Positions 7,082 through 17,875 are shown, numbered from the stretch's first letter. The stretch: DNA of 19,226 nucleotides from Desulfonatronospira sp. (GCA_003563255.1 PWSL01000298.1:1-19226); one strand, 5' to 3'. Notes: a model not told the origin generated them from the letters alone. Made by a program: numbers and translations.

Positions 7082-8071
7082 ATGGAATACAAGGACTATT
7101 ACAAGATCCTGGGTGTGGACAAAAAGGCCTCCCAGGAAGAGATCACCAAGGCCTATAAAAAACTGGCCAGAAAATATCATCCCGATTTGAACCCGGATGA
7201 TCCTTCGGCTGAAAACAATTTTAAAGACGTAAACGAAGCCTATGAAGTGCTGAAGGACCCCGAAAAGAGAAGGCATTACGATGCCCTGGGTCCAGACTGG
7301 CAGCACGGACAGAATTTTCAGCCGCCGCCGGGTTATGAGAACATGCACTTTGAATTCCGCGGGGATCCCGGTGCAGCACGGGGATTCGACATGGGCGGAT
7401 TCAGCGATTTTTTTGAGTCTATTTTCAGGGGATTCGATGGACAGAGCCAGGATTTCCGAAGTGCCGGCAGCCGTGGATTCAGGGGTGATCCTTTTTCTGG
7501 AAGAGGTTTTTCGTCCAAGGGACAGGACGCAGAGGCCACTCTGGAGCTTACCCTGGAAGAGGCTTACAAGGGCGGCAAAAAGAGCATCACCCTGCAGGAG
7601 CAGGTGATGGGCGCCGACGGAATGCCCCATGTGCAGAACAAGACACTGAGCGTCAACGTTCCTCAGGGAATCAAGGATGGAAGCAAGATCAGGCTGTCAG
7701 GACAGGGTGCGCCGGGACGAGGCCAGGGTGCCGCCGGAGATCTTTATCTCAAGATCAGGATAGCCCCGCATCCATATTTTAAAGTGGACGGGAATAATAT
7801 TGTCTACGATCTTCCTCTGGCACCCTGGGAAGCCGTCCTTGGGGCCAAGGTCAGGATACCCACCCTGGACGGCGATGTGGAGATGAATATTCCGGCCGGC
7901 ATCAGCAGCGGCCAGAAGATGCGCCTCAAGGGACGCGGCCTGGGCCGGCCGGAAGTCAAGGGCGACCAGATGGTCAGGATTATGATAAAAGTCCCCAAAA
8001 ACATCACGGAAGAAGAAAAAGACCTGTGGCAACAACTCTCGAAACAATCCGGGTTCAACCCCAGGAATTAG
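7082..8071 (+). CDS. cbpA: DnaJ/CbpA-type J-domain co-chaperone
   Basis: This Hsp40 co-chaperone stimulates DnaK ATPase and delivers clients for folding or disaggregation. The J domain spans residues 1-70 with HPD at 33-35 (KYHPDLNP). A Gly/Phe-rich linker follows (about 75-155). The C-terminal substrate-binding domains (about 160-320) include [19 protein letters not shown] and [14 protein letters not shown]. The CxxCxGxG zinc-finger repeats of classical DnaJ are absent, so this is a class B, CbpA-like protein; 329 residues is usual for that class. GGGAG lies 9 bases before the ATG. It heads the operon with cbpM (24 bp gap) and clpB. It may be annotated as dnaJ in relatives. Confidence 0.93.
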   Translation: MEYKDYYKILGVDKKASQEEITKAYKKLARKYHPDLNPDDPSAENNFKDVNEAYEVLKDPEKRRHYDALGPDWQHGQNFQPPPGYENMHFEFRGDPGAARGFDMGGFSDFFESIFRGFDGQSQDFRSAGSRGFRGDPFSGRGFSSKGQDAEATLELTLEEAYKGGKKSITLQEQVMGADGMPHVQNKTLSVNVPQGIKDGSKIRLSGQGAPGRGQGAAGDLYLKIRIAPHPYFKVDGNNIVYDLPLAPWEAVLGAKVRIPTLDGDVEMNIPAGISSGQKMRLKGRGLGRPEVKGDQMVRIMIKVPKNITEEEKDLWQQLSKQSGFNPRN

Positions 8072-8095
8072 AACAGGTTTTTTACGGAGGAAAGC

Positions 8096-8413
8096 ATGTC
8101 CAATATTATACAGACCCGAAGACAGGGAACTTTGATAAGGGCAAACCTGATACACTGGTCCCAGTTCGTGCAGCGTACCGGGGTCTGTCCAGGTATGCTT
8201 GGTGAACTCGTTGAGATGGGCTGGGTGGAGTCCATCTGCACTTCGCCTGAGAGCTATCATTTCCCGGAAAAAGAAGTTTTTCGGGTTCAGAAACTGGTCC
8301 GCCTGTGCCGGGATTTTGAGCTGCCGACCATCGGCGGCGTGCTCATTATTGACCTGCTGGACAGAATCGAGCAGCAGGACAAGGAAATCAGGCAACTCAG
8401 AAGATTAATATAA
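8096..8413 (+). CDS. cbpM: Chaperone modulator CbpM (MerR-like)
   Basis: This small MerR-fold protein is predicted to bind the J domain of the adjacent CbpA-type protein and tune its activity. It has 105 residues with an N-terminal helix-turn-helix-like segment (about 20-65, VCPGMLGELVEMGWVES) and a C-terminal helix (DLLDRIEQQDKEIRQLRRL). The size and pattern fit the CbpM/MerR_2 family (PF13591). GGAGG precedes the ATG by about 6 bases. The order cbpA-cbpM is conserved in many proteobacteria, which supports the call more than the divergent sequence does. A DNA-binding regulatory role on this operon is an alternative. Confidence 0.85.
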   Translation: MSNIIQTRRQGTLIRANLIHWSQFVQRTGVCPGMLGELVEMGWVESICTSPESYHFPEKEVFRVQKLVRLCRDFELPTIGGVLIIDLLDRIEQQDKEIRQLRRLI

Positions 8414-8428
8414 TTTGGAGGAACAGTC

Positions 8429-11035
<2,607 letters not shown>

Positions 11036-11049
11036 ATACTAGACAAACC

Positions 11050-11091
11050 GGGCACAAAAAAGGCAGGTAAAGACCTGCCTTTTTTGTGCCC
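11050..11091 (+). terminator. Rho-independent terminator after clpB
   Basis: A perfect 19 bp stem (11050-11068 with 11073-11091) encloses a 4-base loop, AAAG. The stem's inner part reads AAAAAAGGCAGGT/ACCTGCCTTTTTT, so a U-run is available on either strand. It ends the chaperone operon 15 bases after the clpB stop. Confidence 0.93.
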
Positions 11092-11131
11092 TTCATGTTT
11101 TTTTCGTAATTTTCCACGGGGGTGATTTTTT

Positions 11132-12178
11132 ATGGACCAGCCTGCCCTCTGCCTGGACATAGGCAGCGGTACCCAGGACGTGCTTTATTATCTCCCGGAG
11201 CGGGAACTGGAGAACTGTCCCAAGTTCATCCTGCCTTCACCTGCCGTTATGGTGGGTCAGAGAATACAAAAGCTGGCAGCAGCCGGGAAAAAGGTTTATC
11301 TCTACGGGTACAACATGGGCGGGGGGTTCGCCCGGGTTCTCATGAAGCACCTGCAGACCGGTCTGCAGGCTGCTGTACACCCTGAGGCCGCCTATGCCAT
11401 GTCTGATTCCCTGGACAATGTCCGGGCCATGGGCATTGAAATCAGTCAAAACTGTCCCCAGGGTTATGCGCCGGTTTTTCTCTCGGATTATGATCCAGGA
11501 TTCTGGCAGTCATACCTGGCCCAGGCCGGGCTGGACTACCCGGAGATGATTCTGGCCGGCGCTCAGGATCATGGTTTTCATCCCGGCGGCAGCAATCGCC
11601 TGGGGCGCTTCGAGATCTGGAGGAAGTTCTTGAGCCGGGAACAGGGGGATCTTAAAAAACTAATTTTTGACGTACCTCCGGAAGAAATGACCAGGCTTAT
11701 AAGCCTGAAACAGTGCATGGGCGGTGGGCTGGTTTGCGATACTGGTGCTGCGGCCCTTTTTGGGGCCCTCTTCGTGCCCGAGGTGGAGGAACTGGCAGAG
11801 CAGCAGGGAATCTGCGTGGTCAACGCCGGCAACAGTCATACCATAGCATTTCTGGTTTACAGGGGCCGGGTCATGGGGATTTACGAGCACCATACCGGTA
11901 TGCTGGACGGGGAAAAGCTGTGGGCGCAGCTTGAGAGTTTCCGGGCCGGAAGGCTGAGCAATGAAGAGGTCTTTGAGGACCGGGGGCATGGCTGCCGGGT
12001 GCTGGACGAGGCCGGGGGCAGGGCGTTCGGTCCGGTTTTCCTGCTGGGGCCCAGGCGCAGGATTCTGGAAGGGTTCCAGGCGCACTTCCTGTGCCCCGGG
12101 GGGGATATGATGCTGGCCGGCTGTTTCGGCATGCTCAAGGGGGCAGCCTTGTTAAACGGCCGGAAATTTAACGCTTGA
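11132..12178 (+). CDS. DUF1786 family protein (actin/Hsp70-like ATPase fold suspected)
   Basis: The 348-residue protein matches the pattern of the DUF1786 family (PF08735, COG4012), which is often annotated only as related to pyruvate-formate-lyase activation. That functional label is weakly founded. I see an N-terminal phosphate-loop-like LDIGSGTQDVL (8-18) and a second glycine turn, VVNAGNSHTIAFLV, about two thirds along. Both are reminiscent of the ASKHA (actin/Hsp70/sugar kinase) fold. CMGGGLVCDTGAAAL and HHTGM motifs are also present. GGGGGTGA precedes the ATG. It lies 10 bp upstream of a thioesterase gene and about 430 bp upstream of hemC. The shared orientation suggests co-transcription after the clpB terminator. 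The biochemical function is unknown. Confidence 0.85.
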   Translation: MDQPALCLDIGSGTQDVLYYLPERELENCPKFILPSPAVMVGQRIQKLAAAGKKVYLYGYNMGGGFARVLMKHLQTGLQAAVHPEAAYAMSDSLDNVRAMGIEISQNCPQGYAPVFLSDYDPGFWQSYLAQAGLDYPEMILAGAQDHGFHPGGSNRLGRFEIWRKFLSREQGDLKKLIFDVPPEEMTRLISLKQCMGGGLVCDTGAAALFGALFVPEVEELAEQQGICVVNAGNSHTIAFLVYRGRVMGIYEHHTGMLDGEKLWAQLESFRAGRLSNEEVFEDRGHGCRVLDEAGGRAFGPVFLLGPRRRILEGFQAHFLCPGGDMMLAGCFGMLKGAALLNGRKFNA

Positions 12179-12188
12179 GGACAGAAGA

Positions 12189-12575
12189 ATGAACAATTAT
12201 ACCCTTGTCAGGCCGGAGCACCTGAACCATCATGGTTTTTTATTCGGCGGGGTTATGCTCAAATGGGTGGACGAGTTTGCCTGGCTGGCCGCCAGCAAGG
12301 AATACCGCGGGTGCAAGCTGGTGACCATTGCCATGAACGAGATACGCTTCACTGAGCAGGTCCCCAACGGGTCCATCCTGCGATTTAATATTGAGTTCTG
12401 CACTCAGGGCACGTCCTCGGTGACCTATGACGTCAATGTCTATTCCGACAGGCCCGGCGGCGAGCGGGAAGTAAAGGTTTTTGCCAACAAAATCACTTTT
12501 GTGCGGGTTGATTCCCTGGGACACAAGACCCCGCTCCCCCCCAGAAGCGAAATAACGGCCTGGTCTGAGGCATGA
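12189..12575 (+). CDS. Hotdog-fold acyl-CoA thioesterase
   Basis: It is predicted to hydrolyse acyl-CoA thioesters to free acid and CoA in the cytoplasm. The 128-residue length and the N-terminal pattern NHHGFLFGGVMLKWVDEFAWLAA (residues about 13-35) fit the YciA/BACH-type hotdog family: Gly-rich turn, then a helix with Asp28. A central strand region ITFTEQV-like (EIRFTEQVPNGSIL) and TSSVTYDVNVY follow. The usual C-terminal KITFVRVD strand is present. GAGGAC lies about 6 bases before the ATG, 10 bp after the DUF1786 gene. The substrate is not predictable from sequence. Confidence 0.88.
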   Translation: MNNYTLVRPEHLNHHGFLFGGVMLKWVDEFAWLAASKEYRGCKLVTIAMNEIRFTEQVPNGSILRFNIEFCTQGTSSVTYDVNVYSDRPGGEREVKVFANKITFVRVDSLGHKTPLPPRSEITAWSEA

Positions 12576-12607
12576 TCAGCAATCTGTAATTCACGGGCGG
12601 TACTATA

Positions 12608-13549
12608 ATGAATAAAGTTGTCATCGCCACCCGGGGCAGCAAACTGGCCCTGTGGCAGGCGAATCACATAGCCTCGCGCCTGAGGGAGCGATACTCCGGA
12701 CTGGAAGTGGAGCTTTTGAAGGTAAAAACCACCGGGGATAAAATCCTGGATGTCCCCCTGGCCAAGGTCGGGGGCAAGGGTCTTTTCGTCAAGGAGATAG
12801 AGGAGGCCCTCATGGACGGGCGGGCCGACATAGCGGTGCACAGCATGAAGGATATGCCGGCGCAGCTTCCGGAGGGGCTCAAACTTGGAATCATTCCTGC
12901 CAGGGAGTCCAGGTTCGATGTTTTGCTGTCCAACAGATATCCGGACGTTAGCTCACTGCCCACCGGGGCCACCGTGGGAACATCCAGCCTGAGACGCCAG
13001 GCCCAGATACTTCACATGAGGCCGGACCTGGAAATCCTTATGCTGCGCGGCAACCTGGATACCAGGCTCAAAAAATTATCCGACGGACTTTATGACGCCA
13101 TCATAGTCGCAGCTGCCGGCATGAGCAGGCTGAACATGCAGGCCGAGTACTTTACTGAACTGTCCCCGCCATATTTTCTGCCGGCAGTGGGGCAGGGAGC
13201 CCTTGGGATAGAATACATTCAGGACCGCGTGGAACTTGATGAACTCCTGGGATTTTTGGATGATTTCAGCACCAGGTGCTGCGTGGAATGTGAACGGGCC
13301 TTTCTGGCGGAACTGGAAGGAGGCTGCCAGGTGCCCATAGCCTGCTGCTGCATACATGAGAACAATCACCTCCAGGCCACCGGCCTTGTCTGTGACCTCA
13401 AGGGCGAAAGGATGATCCGCAAGAGTGTTTCAGGCAAGCCCAAGGACGCCCATAGCCTGGGAGTAGATATGGCCGGGCAGGTCCTGGAAGCCGGAGGACG
13501 CGAAATCCTGGCGGAACTGTATGCCTGCCGGGATAATCAGGAGGATTGA
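12608..13549 (+). CDS. hemC: Porphobilinogen deaminase (hydroxymethylbilane synthase)
   Basis: It polymerises four porphobilinogens to hydroxymethylbilane in tetrapyrrole synthesis (EC 2.5.1.61), needed here for heme, siroheme and corrinoids. The 313 residues are the standard length. Key features are [11 protein letters not shown] (9-19), the catalytic Asp82 in HSMKDMP (78-84), the Arg-rich substrate loop [10 protein letters not shown] (124-133), GQGALGIE (195-202) and the cofactor-bearing Cys240 in EGGCQVP. The run CCCIH just after it is unusual but lies outside the active loop. The ribosome site is weak (GGGCGG). Its last 13 bases overlap the convergent HD-domain gene, so no separate terminator is visible. 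Confidence 0.97.
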   Translation: MNKVVIATRGSKLALWQANHIASRLRERYSGLEVELLKVKTTGDKILDVPLAKVGGKGLFVKEIEEALMDGRADIAVHSMKDMPAQLPEGLKLGIIPARESRFDVLLSNRYPDVSSLPTGATVGTSSLRRQAQILHMRPDLEILMLRGNLDTRLKKLSDGLYDAIIVAAAGMSRLNMQAEYFTELSPPYFLPAVGQGALGIEYIQDRVELDELLGFLDDFSTRCCVECERAFLAELEGGCQVPIACCCIHENNHLQATGLVCDLKGERMIRKSVSGKPKDAHSLGVDMAGQVLEAGGREILAELYACRDNQED

Positions 13550-14103
13550 CCCAGTCCCAGTTCCGGGGCGATTTCCTGCATGGCTTCGATGGAAAGCGTC
13601 AGAAATTCACTTTGATCCAGACCCAGCTTTTCATGCTCTGCGATGATACCCCTGTTGACCGAGGCGGCAAAGGCCTTATCCTTCATCTTTTTCTTGAGGC
13701 TCTTGGCTTTCATGCCGGACATCTTTTCCGGACGAACCAGTGCGGCTGCCATAACCAGGCCGGTGACCGTTTCTGCACAGCGCAGGGCAAAGTCCAGGGT
13801 GGTGGAAGGTCCCGGGGCATGGTTCAGCTCCGAGGCGTGAGCCTGTATGGCCCGTACGGCTTCCGGAGGTAATTGATCCTGGAGCATTTGCGCGCTTTCA
13901 AGACCGTGTCTTGAGTAGTCATCCTGGGTCAGGGTATAGTCCAGGTCGTGTAGAAGTCCGGTCAGACCCCAGGTCTCCACGTCCTGGTCAAGTCTTTGGG
14001 CCAGGCTGCGCATGACCGCTTCCGTGGCCAGGCTGTGCTTGACCAGGTTGTCTTCCTGCACCTTTTCCCTGACCATTGCCAGGGCTTTTTCTCTGTTCAG
14101 CAT
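13537..14103 (-). CDS. HD-domain (HDIG-type) phosphohydrolase-like protein
   Basis: This is a 188-residue cytoplasmic protein with the metal-binding HD pattern: His23, HD at 52-53 (LLHDLDY), His66 (SRHGLES), His89 (QAHASELNH) and Asp104. Such proteins are metal-dependent phosphohydrolases, often acting on nucleotides. The substrate is unknown. A conserved helical tail ([20 protein letters not shown]) follows. AAGGTGA sits 11 bases before the ATG. The gene converges on hemC and overlaps its end by 13 bp. It has no partner upstream; a repeat-rich gap follows. Confidence 0.9.
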   Translation of the reverse strand: MLNREKALAMVREKVQEDNLVKHSLATEAVMRSLAQRLDQDVETWGLTGLLHDLDYTLTQDDYSRHGLESAQMLQDQLPPEAVRAIQAHASELNHAPGPSTTLDFALRCAETVTGLVMAAALVRPEKMSGMKAKSLKKKMKDKAFAASVNRGIIAEHEKLGLDQSEFLTLSIEAMQEIAPELGLGQSS

Positions 14104-14164
14104 TTCTATTCAATTCACCTTGGTCTTCAGGGTGTTGACCCCGGGTTTAAAAAGATTAACTAAA

Positions 14165-14223
14165 GCGGGCTTTGCCCGCAATCCAATATAAAGCAGTGTT
14201 CTTATCCCACTTGGGACAGTCCC
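14165..14223. repeat. Dispersed repeat with GCGGGC hairpin (copy 1)
   Basis: This 59 bp unit begins with GCGGGC-TTT-GCCCGC (14165-14179) and ends in a GGGACAGTCCC palindrome. It recurs inverted at 15742-15800 with about 53 of 59 bases identical by eye. The hairpin part alone recurs at 18766-18780 and 19097-19111. It lies between the HD gene and htpX. Confidence 0.8.
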
Positions 14224-14278
14224 ACTGACAAAAATGGGACGGTCCAGCAACTACCAGTTCAAGGCGTTTCCGCCAGCT

Positions 14279-14506
14279 TCAAACCATAACCATACCTGCT
14301 TCAGACAGCTGTGTAAAGCTGGTTTTGAGGCTGCAGACGTCTTCACCTGAATCCGTGATGTTTATCCATTTTGACTTATGTCCTTCCAGAACCTGTTTTC
14401 CCGGATTCAGGTCTTCAGGTGAAGTTGACAATTCATTGGATTTCGAAGATAATCTGATTAACTTGACAGTCAAAAGTTCTTTTAACCATTTGATTTTATT
14501 TGCCAT
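14279..14506 (-). CDS. Small hypothetical ORF in repeat-rich gap (weak)
   Basis: A 75-residue ORF with plausible, hydrophilic composition (start MANKIKWLKELL, then LSTSPEDLNPGKQVLEG). It matches no family I recognise. There is no clear Shine-Dalgarno before the ATG. Its 5' part carries one arm of a 15 bp inverted repeat (14465-14479). Its middle contains an imperfect inverted repeat (14341-14355 against 14402-14424). Those features make a non-coding, repeat-derived origin about as likely as a real gene. Confidence 0.25.
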   Translation of the reverse strand: MANKIKWLKELLTVKLIRLSSKSNELSTSPEDLNPGKQVLEGHKSKWINITDSGEDVCSLKTSFTQLSEAGMVMV

Positions 14507-14618
14507 AAGTTTGCCTATTCGTCATTCCGGCGAAAGCCGGAATCCAGTGTCTTTTCAATAGGATAGGAGACTGGATGCCGGATCGAGTCCGGCATGACGA
14601 GAGGAACTTTTGACTGTC
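14465..14618. repeat. Element bounded by a 15 bp perfect inverted repeat, containing a REP-like palindrome
   Basis: GACAGTCAAAAGTTC (14465-14479) and its exact complement (14604-14618) enclose 124 bases. Inside, 14520-14599 is a separate palindromic repeat of the widespread CGTCATTCCGGCGAAAGCCGG type, with arms 14520-14547 and 14571-14599 ending GGCATGACG. The outer pair may be the ends of a small non-autonomous element or a stem flanking an inserted REP. Confidence 0.7.
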
Positions 14619-14689
14619 CAGTGATTGAATATCGGTAAGGAAGGTATTGTAAATAATATTTTTTTTATAGCATGGAGGACTGTAAAGAT

Positions 14690-15577
14690 ATGAAAAGAGT
14701 CGTTTTGTTTATTGCAACCAATATAGCTATTCTGGTGGTCCTGCTGATTGTCACCTCCATCCTGGGGGTGAATAACTACCTGGATGAAACCGGGACCGGG
14801 TTGAACCTGACCCATCTGCTGATTTTCGCCGCCATACTGGGTTTTGGGGGATCGTTCATATCCCTGGTGATATCCAAGTGGATGGCCAAACGTCTTACAG
14901 GGGCCAAGGTTATTGACAGGCCCAACAACGAAGTTGAAAACTGGCTGCTGCAGACTGTCAGACGTCAGGCCTCCAGGGCCGGTATCGGCATGCCCGAAGT
15001 GGCCATTTTCGATTCTCAGGCTCCAAACGCCTTTGCCACCGGCATGAAAAGGGATGCAGCCCTTGTGGCGGTGAGTACTGGTCTTTTGAGGAATATGAAC
15101 CAGGACGAGGTGGAAGCTGTCCTGGGGCATGAGATAAGCCATGTAGCCAACGGAGATATGATAACCCTGACCCTGATCCAGGGAGTGGTAAACACATTTG
15201 TGATATTTCTGTCCAGGATCGTGGGGCACTTTGTGGACCGGGTGATCCTGAAGAACGAAGAGGGCCACGGTATCGGGTTCTTTGTGACCACCATAATCGC
15301 CCAGATTGTTTTTGGTATCCTGGCCAGCACCATTGTCATGTGGTTCAGCAGGCAGCGCGAATTCAGGGCTGATGCCGGCGGCGCCCAACTGGCCGGAACA
15401 GGCAAAATGATCTCGGCCCTGGAAAAGCTCAAGAAGGGCGTGGAAGAGCCCCTTCCTGACCAGATGGCTTCCTTCGGCATCAACGGCAAAAAAAACCACG
15501 GCTGGAAAATGCTCTTCATGAGTCACCCGCCCCTTGAGGACAGGATCCAGGCTCTGAAACAATCCAGTCCCCAATAG
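14690..15577 (+). CDS. htpX: Membrane metalloprotease HtpX
   Basis: This zinc endopeptidase of the inner membrane degrades damaged membrane proteins (M48 family). From ATG 14690 it has 295 residues, close to the usual ~290. Transmembrane segments lie at about 4-25 and 40-63, and two more hydrophobic stretches at about 158-182 and 197-219. The zinc motif HEISH is at 147-151, followed by NGD, with the third ligand Glu224 in [13 protein letters not shown] 14690 is preceded by GGAGG (14674-14678) 11 bases away. The in-frame ATG at 14672 overlaps that ribosome site and has none of its own. The gene is flanked by inverted copies of a 59 bp repeat, and its likely terminator lies about 400 bp downstream, beyond the repeats. 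Confidence 0.95.
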   Translation: MKRVVLFIATNIAILVVLLIVTSILGVNNYLDETGTGLNLTHLLIFAAILGFGGSFISLVISKWMAKRLTGAKVIDRPNNEVENWLLQTVRRQASRAGIGMPEVAIFDSQAPNAFATGMKRDAALVAVSTGLLRNMNQDEVEAVLGHEISHVANGDMITLTLIQGVVNTFVIFLSRIVGHFVDRVILKNEEGHGIGFFVTTIIAQIVFGILASTIVMWFSRQREFRADAGGAQLAGTGKMISALEKLKKGVEEPLPDQMASFGINGKKNHGWKMLFMSHPPLEDRIQALKQSSPQ

Positions 15578-15674
15578 ATCCAGGCTTTCGTTACCGTTCA
15601 GTGACTTACTCTGAGACCCTGTCCCAAAAACATGAAAAAGTTCGAACAGAGACGAGGTTTCAGCGCCTGGTAAT

Positions 15675-15752
15675 GGGACTGTCCCGCACTTTTTTTTCCA
15701 AATCCATCAGCTCAAAATAATTCATCAGATAAAATAAGTGCGGGACTGTCCC
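15675..15752. repeat. REP-like palindrome
   Basis: GGGACTGTCCCGCACTT (15675-15691) pairs with AAGTGCGGGACTGTCCC (15736-15752), with one mismatch in 17. It overlaps the start of the neighbouring 59 bp repeat. Part of the 459-base gene-free stretch 15578-16036. Confidence 0.8.
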
Positions 15753-15800
15753 AATTGGGATAAGAGCACTTCTTTATCTTGGGTTGCGGGCATAGCCCGC
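15742..15800. repeat. Dispersed repeat with GCGGGC hairpin (copy 2, inverted)
   Basis: Inverted partner of 14165-14223 (about 90% by eye). It ends in GCGGGC-ATA-GCCCGC (15786-15800), 6 bases from the MITE that follows. Confidence 0.8.
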
Positions 15801-15806
15801 TTCAGA

Positions 15807-15958
15807 TTAACACTACAGCGAAACTTATTTATTGACCTCCGGGGACTGGCTCTTTTGCCGCCGAATTTTTGAAACATTTGCAGATTAGCAACCGGCAAAA
15901 GTGCCTGTCCCCAATTTAGACAGGTTGAAAAGTTTTATAAGTTTCGCTGTAGTGTTAA
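15807..15958. mobile_element. 152 bp MITE with perfect 22 bp terminal inverted repeats
   Basis: Bases 15807-15828 and 15937-15958 are exact inverted repeats beginning TTAACACTACAGCG. Inside is a second imperfect palindrome: GGGGACTGGCTCTTTTGCC (15841-15859) with GGCAAAAGTGCCTGTCCCC (15894-15912). A degenerate inverted copy lies at 154-276, and a lone end-like sequence at 19031-19049 (two mismatches in 19). There is no ORF, so a transposase would act in trans. A target duplication is not clear; only GA is shared at both flanks. Confidence 0.8.
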
Positions 15959-15979
15959 GAGGCATCCAGATTCCACGGA

Positions 15980-16014
15980 CCCCCGGATGGACAGAACATC
16001 CGGGGGCTTTTTTT
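15980..16014 (+). terminator. Rho-independent terminator, rightward
   Basis: CCCCCGGATG (15980-15989), loop GACAGAA, CATCCGGGGG (15997-16006), then C and a run of Ts to 16014. The T-run is only on the plus strand, so it serves rightward transcription. The nearest rightward gene is htpX, which ends 400 bases earlier with repeats in between. Confidence 0.9.
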
Positions 16015-16036
16015 CCTGGAGCAACTGCTTGCGGGC

Positions 16037-17746
16037 TCAAGCCTGTTCCGGCGGAGTTACAGGAAAATAAAGATAAAACACGGCTCCCTTCCCGGGCAGG
16101 TTTTCACCTTTTATCCAGCCGCCATGCTCTTCCATAATTTTTTTGCACAGGGGCAGTCCCAGCCCTGTGCCCAGGGAATGGTCCTTGGTAGTGGTAAACG
16201 GCTCAAATAACACTGCCAGGACATGCTCCGGCAGGCCGGGCCCGGTATCAGACAGGCTCATTCTGACCAGTTTCTGACCATTTTCTCCAGTGAGGCTGCC
16301 TGCAGCGATTTGGACCTCTCCCCCACCGGGCAGGGCGTGCATGGAATTGCGCAGCAGGTTTTCAAGGAGCAGCAGCACTTTTTCCCTGTCCATGTTGATT
16401 TGAGGCAGATCATTGGGAACATCAAGCCAGGTTTTGATTCCCTGTTCCTGGAACTGCTCCCGGTATTTTTCCAGCATTTCCCGGATGACGTCCTGCAGAA
16501 GGTGAGGTTGAAAATCCCTGCAGCACCGGTCCTGGGAAAACACTACAATATCGTTTAGTATTTCTTCCAGGCGGCGCATCTCTTTGAGGATAATACCTGC
16601 GTACTTACGTTCCCTGTCGTTCTGGGCCACGCTTTCCAGACGTCTGGCAAATCCGCCCATGGCGGTCAGGGGGTTGCGGATGGCGTGAGTTATATTGGCG
16701 GTCATACGTCCCAGGGCAGCCATTTTTTCACTGTGCACCAGTTGTGCCTGGGCGGACTCCAGTTCCTGCCTGGTCCGGGCGATTTCTTCTTCCAGAGTGC
16801 GACTCCAGTTCTGCAGCTTGGCCCTGGATGAGTGCAGCTCCTGCATGACGGTATCAAAGCCGGCCCCAAGCCTGCCCAGTTCATCCCGGGTGTGTTCACC
16901 GGTAGAGGTTCCTGAAGACTCCTGAAAGTCCTTTAACAGGCTGCGCAGGCTGGTAACCACTAAACGGTTGAACAAAACACCCATAGCTGCAAAGATAAGG
17001 GACAAAGCCACAAAGACTACCACGAACACGGAAACGGCTCTTTCTTTGACCTGGGAAAGGGCTTCATGCACCGGCATGTCCACAGATACTACGCCGGCGA
17101 TCTCGCCCTGGCTGCGGCCGAATCCACGCTCTGAGCCGTACATTTTTATAAGTTCTGCCGGCGCGTCTTCCGCCCGTCCATGGCAGTGCAGACATTCCTG
17201 GTGAAAAACCACGGGCTTGAAACGATGGAAATGTGCATATCCGTCATGATCCATTATACCCTGCCATTCCTGCTTGTCCCTGTTATCCTGGAAATAGCGG
17301 ATCATGTCCTGTTCAATAATGCTGGCTTCATAATCGGGGTTGCGGGCATTAACAGCCACCCTGCGGTAGCGGATACCTGGAAGTTCTGGAGCAAAACGCT
17401 CCATAACAGACCGGCCCACATAGGATGTTGACATGGCTTCGCGTACAAAGTGATCTTCTCCCATAAGTTCATACATCTTTGGACGCAGTTCTTCACTAAC
17501 GTATCGCCTGCTGGCTTCGATCCCCCCCATGACCAGTTCTGAGCTGGCCAGAGCTCTGGATTCAAGTTCGCGTTTCTGATGAAAGTAGATGACAAAGGCC
17601 GACACCAGGCAGCAGATCAACATTATCGCAGCCATGCCCATCAGGAACTTGTTCTGCAGGTTCCAGGAAGTGGGATTCAAGGAGGTTGCGCTTGAGTTCC
17701 GCCGGGCCTGGCGGTCCTGCTCATGATTATTATATGCTTGAGCCAT
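16037..17746 (-). CDS. Membrane sensor histidine kinase with DUF3365 heme-binding sensor domain
   Basis: A two-component sensor, probably for redox or small-ligand signals. Numbering from ATG 17746 (569 residues), transmembrane helix 1 is about 34-54 and helix 2 about 238-260. Between them is a periplasmic DUF3365/Tll0287-like domain carrying a c-type heme motif, CLHCH (185-189). HAMP-like and coiled-coil segments follow. Then come HisKA with phospho-acceptor His354 (NITHAIRNPLTAMGG) and a HATPase with N-box ENLLRNSMHAL, DTGPGL, FEPFTTTK and GTGLGLPL. Placing CxxCH on the periplasmic side agrees with cytochrome c maturation. GGAG lies 9 bases before ATG 17746. An ATG at 17770 adds 8 residues but lacks a ribosome site. 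No response regulator is adjacent, so it is an orphan kinase here. Confidence 0.92.
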   Translation of the reverse strand: MAQAYNNHEQDRQARRNSSATSLNPTSWNLQNKFLMGMAAIMLICCLVSAFVIYFHQKRELESRALASSELVMGGIEASRRYVSEELRPKMYELMGEDHFVREAMSTSYVGRSVMERFAPELPGIRYRRVAVNARNPDYEASIIEQDMIRYFQDNRDKQEWQGIMDHDGYAHFHRFKPVVFHQECLHCHGRAEDAPAELIKMYGSERGFGRSQGEIAGVVSVDMPVHEALSQVKERAVSVFVVVFVALSLIFAAMGVLFNRLVVTSLRSLLKDFQESSGTSTGEHTRDELGRLGAGFDTVMQELHSSRAKLQNWSRTLEEEIARTRQELESAQAQLVHSEKMAALGRMTANITHAIRNPLTAMGGFARRLESVAQNDRERKYAGIILKEMRRLEEILNDIVVFSQDRCCRDFQPHLLQDVIREMLEKYREQFQEQGIKTWLDVPNDLPQINMDREKVLLLLENLLRNSMHALPGGGEVQIAAGSLTGENGQKLVRMSLSDTGPGLPEHVLAVLFEPFTTTKDHSLGTGLGLPLCKKIMEEHGGWIKGENLPGKGAVFYLYFPVTPPEQA

Positions 17747-17789
17747 ATCAAAGTACTCCGGGGTTGACATCAGCAGTTGCAGCTTGACT

Positions 17790-17825
17790 TATACCTTCAA
17801 AAAAGGCAAATTTAATCAAGGTATA
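17790..17825. promoter_or_regulatory. Inverted repeat in the kinase promoter region
   Basis: TATACCTT (17790-17797) and AAGGTATA (17818-17825) are perfect complements 20 bases apart. On the minus strand they overlap a TTGATT and a TATAAG that could be -35 and -10 boxes of the kinase gene, though spaced about 20 bases. Operator function is inference. Confidence 0.35.
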
Positions 17826-17826
17826 T

Positions 17827-17875
17827 GTTCAGCGCGTTTTGCATGTCGCAGGGCTTCCTCTTAAAAGCGCTGAAC
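17827..17875. promoter_or_regulatory. Second inverted repeat between kinase and gspC
   Basis: GTTCAGCGC (17827-17835) and GCGCTGAAC (17867-17875) are perfect 9 bp complements 31 bases apart. They sit between the divergent kinase and gspC genes. They could be binding half-sites for a regulator of either gene; no factor can be named. Confidence 0.35.

Noticed and set aside
6899..7630. Reverse-strand ORF opposite the start of the J-domain gene
   Set aside because: It lies antisense to a clear DnaJ/CbpA gene and its leader, and has no family resemblance.
14555..15574. Long reverse-strand ORF opposite htpX (339 codons)
   Set aside because: It mirrors htpX in an antisense frame, includes repeat sequence and has no recognisable domain.
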